Assembly (NCBI RefSeq): GCF_900110755.1
Contig: NZ_FOFF01000001.1
Span: 248,001-312,000, forward strand
Reading direction: 5' to 3'
From: Streptomyces sp. yr375
Lineage (GTDB): Bacteria > Actinomycetota > Actinomycetes > Streptomycetales > Streptomycetaceae
Length of the DNA stretch: 64,000 bases
A model generated the notes under the pieces. It did no database searches and had not been told where the DNA came from. It saw only the letters and a list, made by a program, of their open reading frames with translations. The translations under genes and the position numbers were made by a program. Of this stretch, positions 62,902 to 64,000 are shown piece by piece (position 1 is the stretch's first letter; each line of letters begins with the position of its first letter).

Positions 62902-64000
62902 CAGGCGGCCCCGGCCGAACGGGCGGTGCGGAAACCGGAGAAGATCTGCCGCCTGATCGGATAGTCCCAGTTGCGGAACGTGCCCCGGCAGGCCACCGCG
63001 TCCACCGCGAACGAACCGCCGCGCAGCACCTTGTACTCGGGGCCGAAGAACACCTCCGAGTACTCCTTGTACGGGAACATCCGGAAACCGGGGTACGGGA
63101 GGAAGTCGCTGGCCGTCCACTCCCACACGTCGCCGATCAACTGCCGTACCCCGAGCGGGGATTCACCGGCCGGGTAGCTGCCCGCCGGAGCCGGGCGCAG
63201 ATGGCGCTGGCCCAGGTTGGCGTGTTCGGGGCCCGGTTCGGCGTCGCCCCACGGGTAGCGCATCGAGCCGCCGGTCGCCGGGTCGAAGCGGGCCGCCTTC
63301 TCCCACTCCGTCTCGGTGGGCAGCCGGCGTCCGGCCCAGCGGGCGTAGGCGTCGGCCTCGTACCAGCACACGTGCAGGACCGGCTCCTCGGGTGGCACCA
63401 CTTCAGTGACCCCGAACCGGCGGCGCAGCCACTGTCCGCCGTCGCGCCGCCAGAACTGCGGGGCGTGGATGCCGTGTTCGCGGATGTGCGCCCAGCCGGG
63501 CTTCGTCCACCAGCGCTCCTGGTCGTAGCCGCCGTCCTCGATGAACGCCTGGTACGCCCCGTTCGTCACCGGGGTGGTGTCGATGTGGAAGGCGGCCACC
63601 TCCCGCCGGTGCGCGGGCCGTTCGTTGTCCAGTGCCCAGGGCTCACCGGACGTGCCCATCGTGAACGGGCCGCCGGGGACGAGGACTTCGGCCGGTCCGG
63701 TGAACAGCGGCACCGGGTCCGGGTCGGGGGCGGTCAGGGCCTGTGGGCCGGTGCGGAGCTGATGGGTGATCAGCATCGTCTCGTCGTGCTGCTGTTCGTG
63801 CTGCGCGATCATCCCGAAGGCGAAACCGGCCTCGGTCAGCCGGGTGCCCTCGAAGTCGGCCGACTCCAGCAGGTCCGTCACCCGGCCGCGCACCTCCGCC
63901 GCGTACCGGCGGGCCTCGGCGGGCGGCAGCAGCGGCAGCGTGGGGCGTTCGGCGCGCGAGTGCTCGAAGGCGTCGTACAGGCCGTCGATCTCGGGGCGCA
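62901..64000 (-). CDS. egtB: Ergothioneine sulfoxide synthase, partial (N-terminus beyond right edge)
   Basis: About 366 C-terminal residues are present and the frame is open to the window edge. The visible part has the DinB-like iron ligands HEQQHDET (HxxxH) and then the FGE-sulfatase domain: VPGGPFTMGTS, ERPAHRREVAAFHIDTTPVTN, HVCWYEADAYARWAGRRLPTETEWEKAA and WEWTASDFLPYPGF. It joins hercynine and gamma-glutamylcysteine using iron and oxygen. The third His ligand and start lie outside the window, as would egtA. Confidence 0.94.
   Translation of the reverse strand, partial: RPEIDGLYDAFEHSRAERPTLPLLPPAEARRYAAEVRGRVTDLLESADFEGTRLTEAGFAFGMIAQHEQQHDETMLITHQLRTGPQALTAPDPDPVPLFTGPAEVLVPGGPFTMGTSGEPWALDNERPAHRREVAAFHIDTTPVTNGAYQAFIEDGGYDQERWWTKPGWAHIREHGIHAPQFWRRDGGQWLRRRFGVTEVVPPEEPVLHVCWYEADAYARWAGRRLPTETEWEKAARFDPATGGSMRYPWGDAEPGPEHANLGQRHLRPAPAGSYPAGESPLGVRQLIGDVWEWTASDFLPYPGFRMFPYKEYSEVFFGPEYKVLRGGSFAVDAVACRGTFRNWDYPIRRQIFSGFRTARSAGAA

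Overview
The window reads as a chromosomal segment of a Streptomyces. The DNA is very GC-rich with strong G/C bias at third codon positions. GTG and TTG starts are common. The gene content is typical of streptomycetes: RmdA-type GGDEF/EAL protein, SpoIIE-type phosphatase, class F sortase, ergothioneine genes, WS/DGAT, and an actinobacterial glycogen synthase next to glgC. About 60 protein-coding genes are supported. No rRNA, tRNA, CRISPR array, transposase, integrase or phage gene was seen.

Layout. 1-9.9 kb: the end of an MscS-type channel gene, a YbhN/UPF0104 membrane protein, an ABC exporter behind a near-perfect SoxR box, a LysR regulator, an SDR, a DUF6585-like protein, a 13-repeat WD-type protein, panD, a small GNAT, an Asp/Glu racemase-like protein and a proline-rich peptide. 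10-17.3 kb: an Rpf-like/LysM/M23 cell-wall hydrolase, a DMT transporter, a FhuF-like 2Fe-2S protein, then glgA(glgM)-glgC and a WS/DGAT acyltransferase (carbon storage). 17.4-23 kb: a zinc-ribbon/SDR fusion, an SDR, a degenerate HD-domain protein, a compact 57-residue small-protein unit with a structured leader and its own terminator, an amidase, and a FadR-type regulator. 23-26.3 kb: an L-fucose-type oxidative catabolic operon (SDR, aldo/keto reductase, mutarotase, lactonase). Its first gene, the L-fuconate dehydratase, survives only as a C-terminal remnant.

26-38.6 kb: a lipase-maturation-factor protein, a PAS-GAF-SpoIIE-HATPase phosphatase, a Fpg/Nei glycosylase, an ECF sigma / orphan / anti-sigma group, a CapA-type protein behind a Fur-family-like box, a universal stress protein, and LysX (lysyl-PG synthase fused to lysyl-tRNA synthetase). 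38.7-44.7 kb is a cell-surface block: polysaccharide deacetylase, class F sortase, two tail-anchored Ig-like secreted proteins, a DUF4239 protein, a proline-rich secreted protein and an SCO0930-type lipoprotein. 45-48.4 kb: a SAM methyltransferase translationally coupled to an RmdA-like c-di-GMP enzyme, and an NTF2-like protein. 48.4-54.7 kb: two LysR regulators with visible operator-like palindromes, an NmrA-like protein, and the sdhCAB operon. 54.9-64 kb: olsBA (ornithine lipid), an extended SDR, an LLM flavin oxidoreductase, the zinc-linked pair rpmF(C-)-CobW GTPase with a Zur-like box, an HAD phosphatase, dodecin, and egtB-egtC-egtD (egtB runs off the right edge).

Several genes carry a TANNNT hexamer 6-8 nt before the start codon, which predicts leaderless mRNAs. 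Most convergent gene pairs are separated by perfect hairpins or overlap by a few bases. All functions are inferred from the sequence and family knowledge; no search was run.
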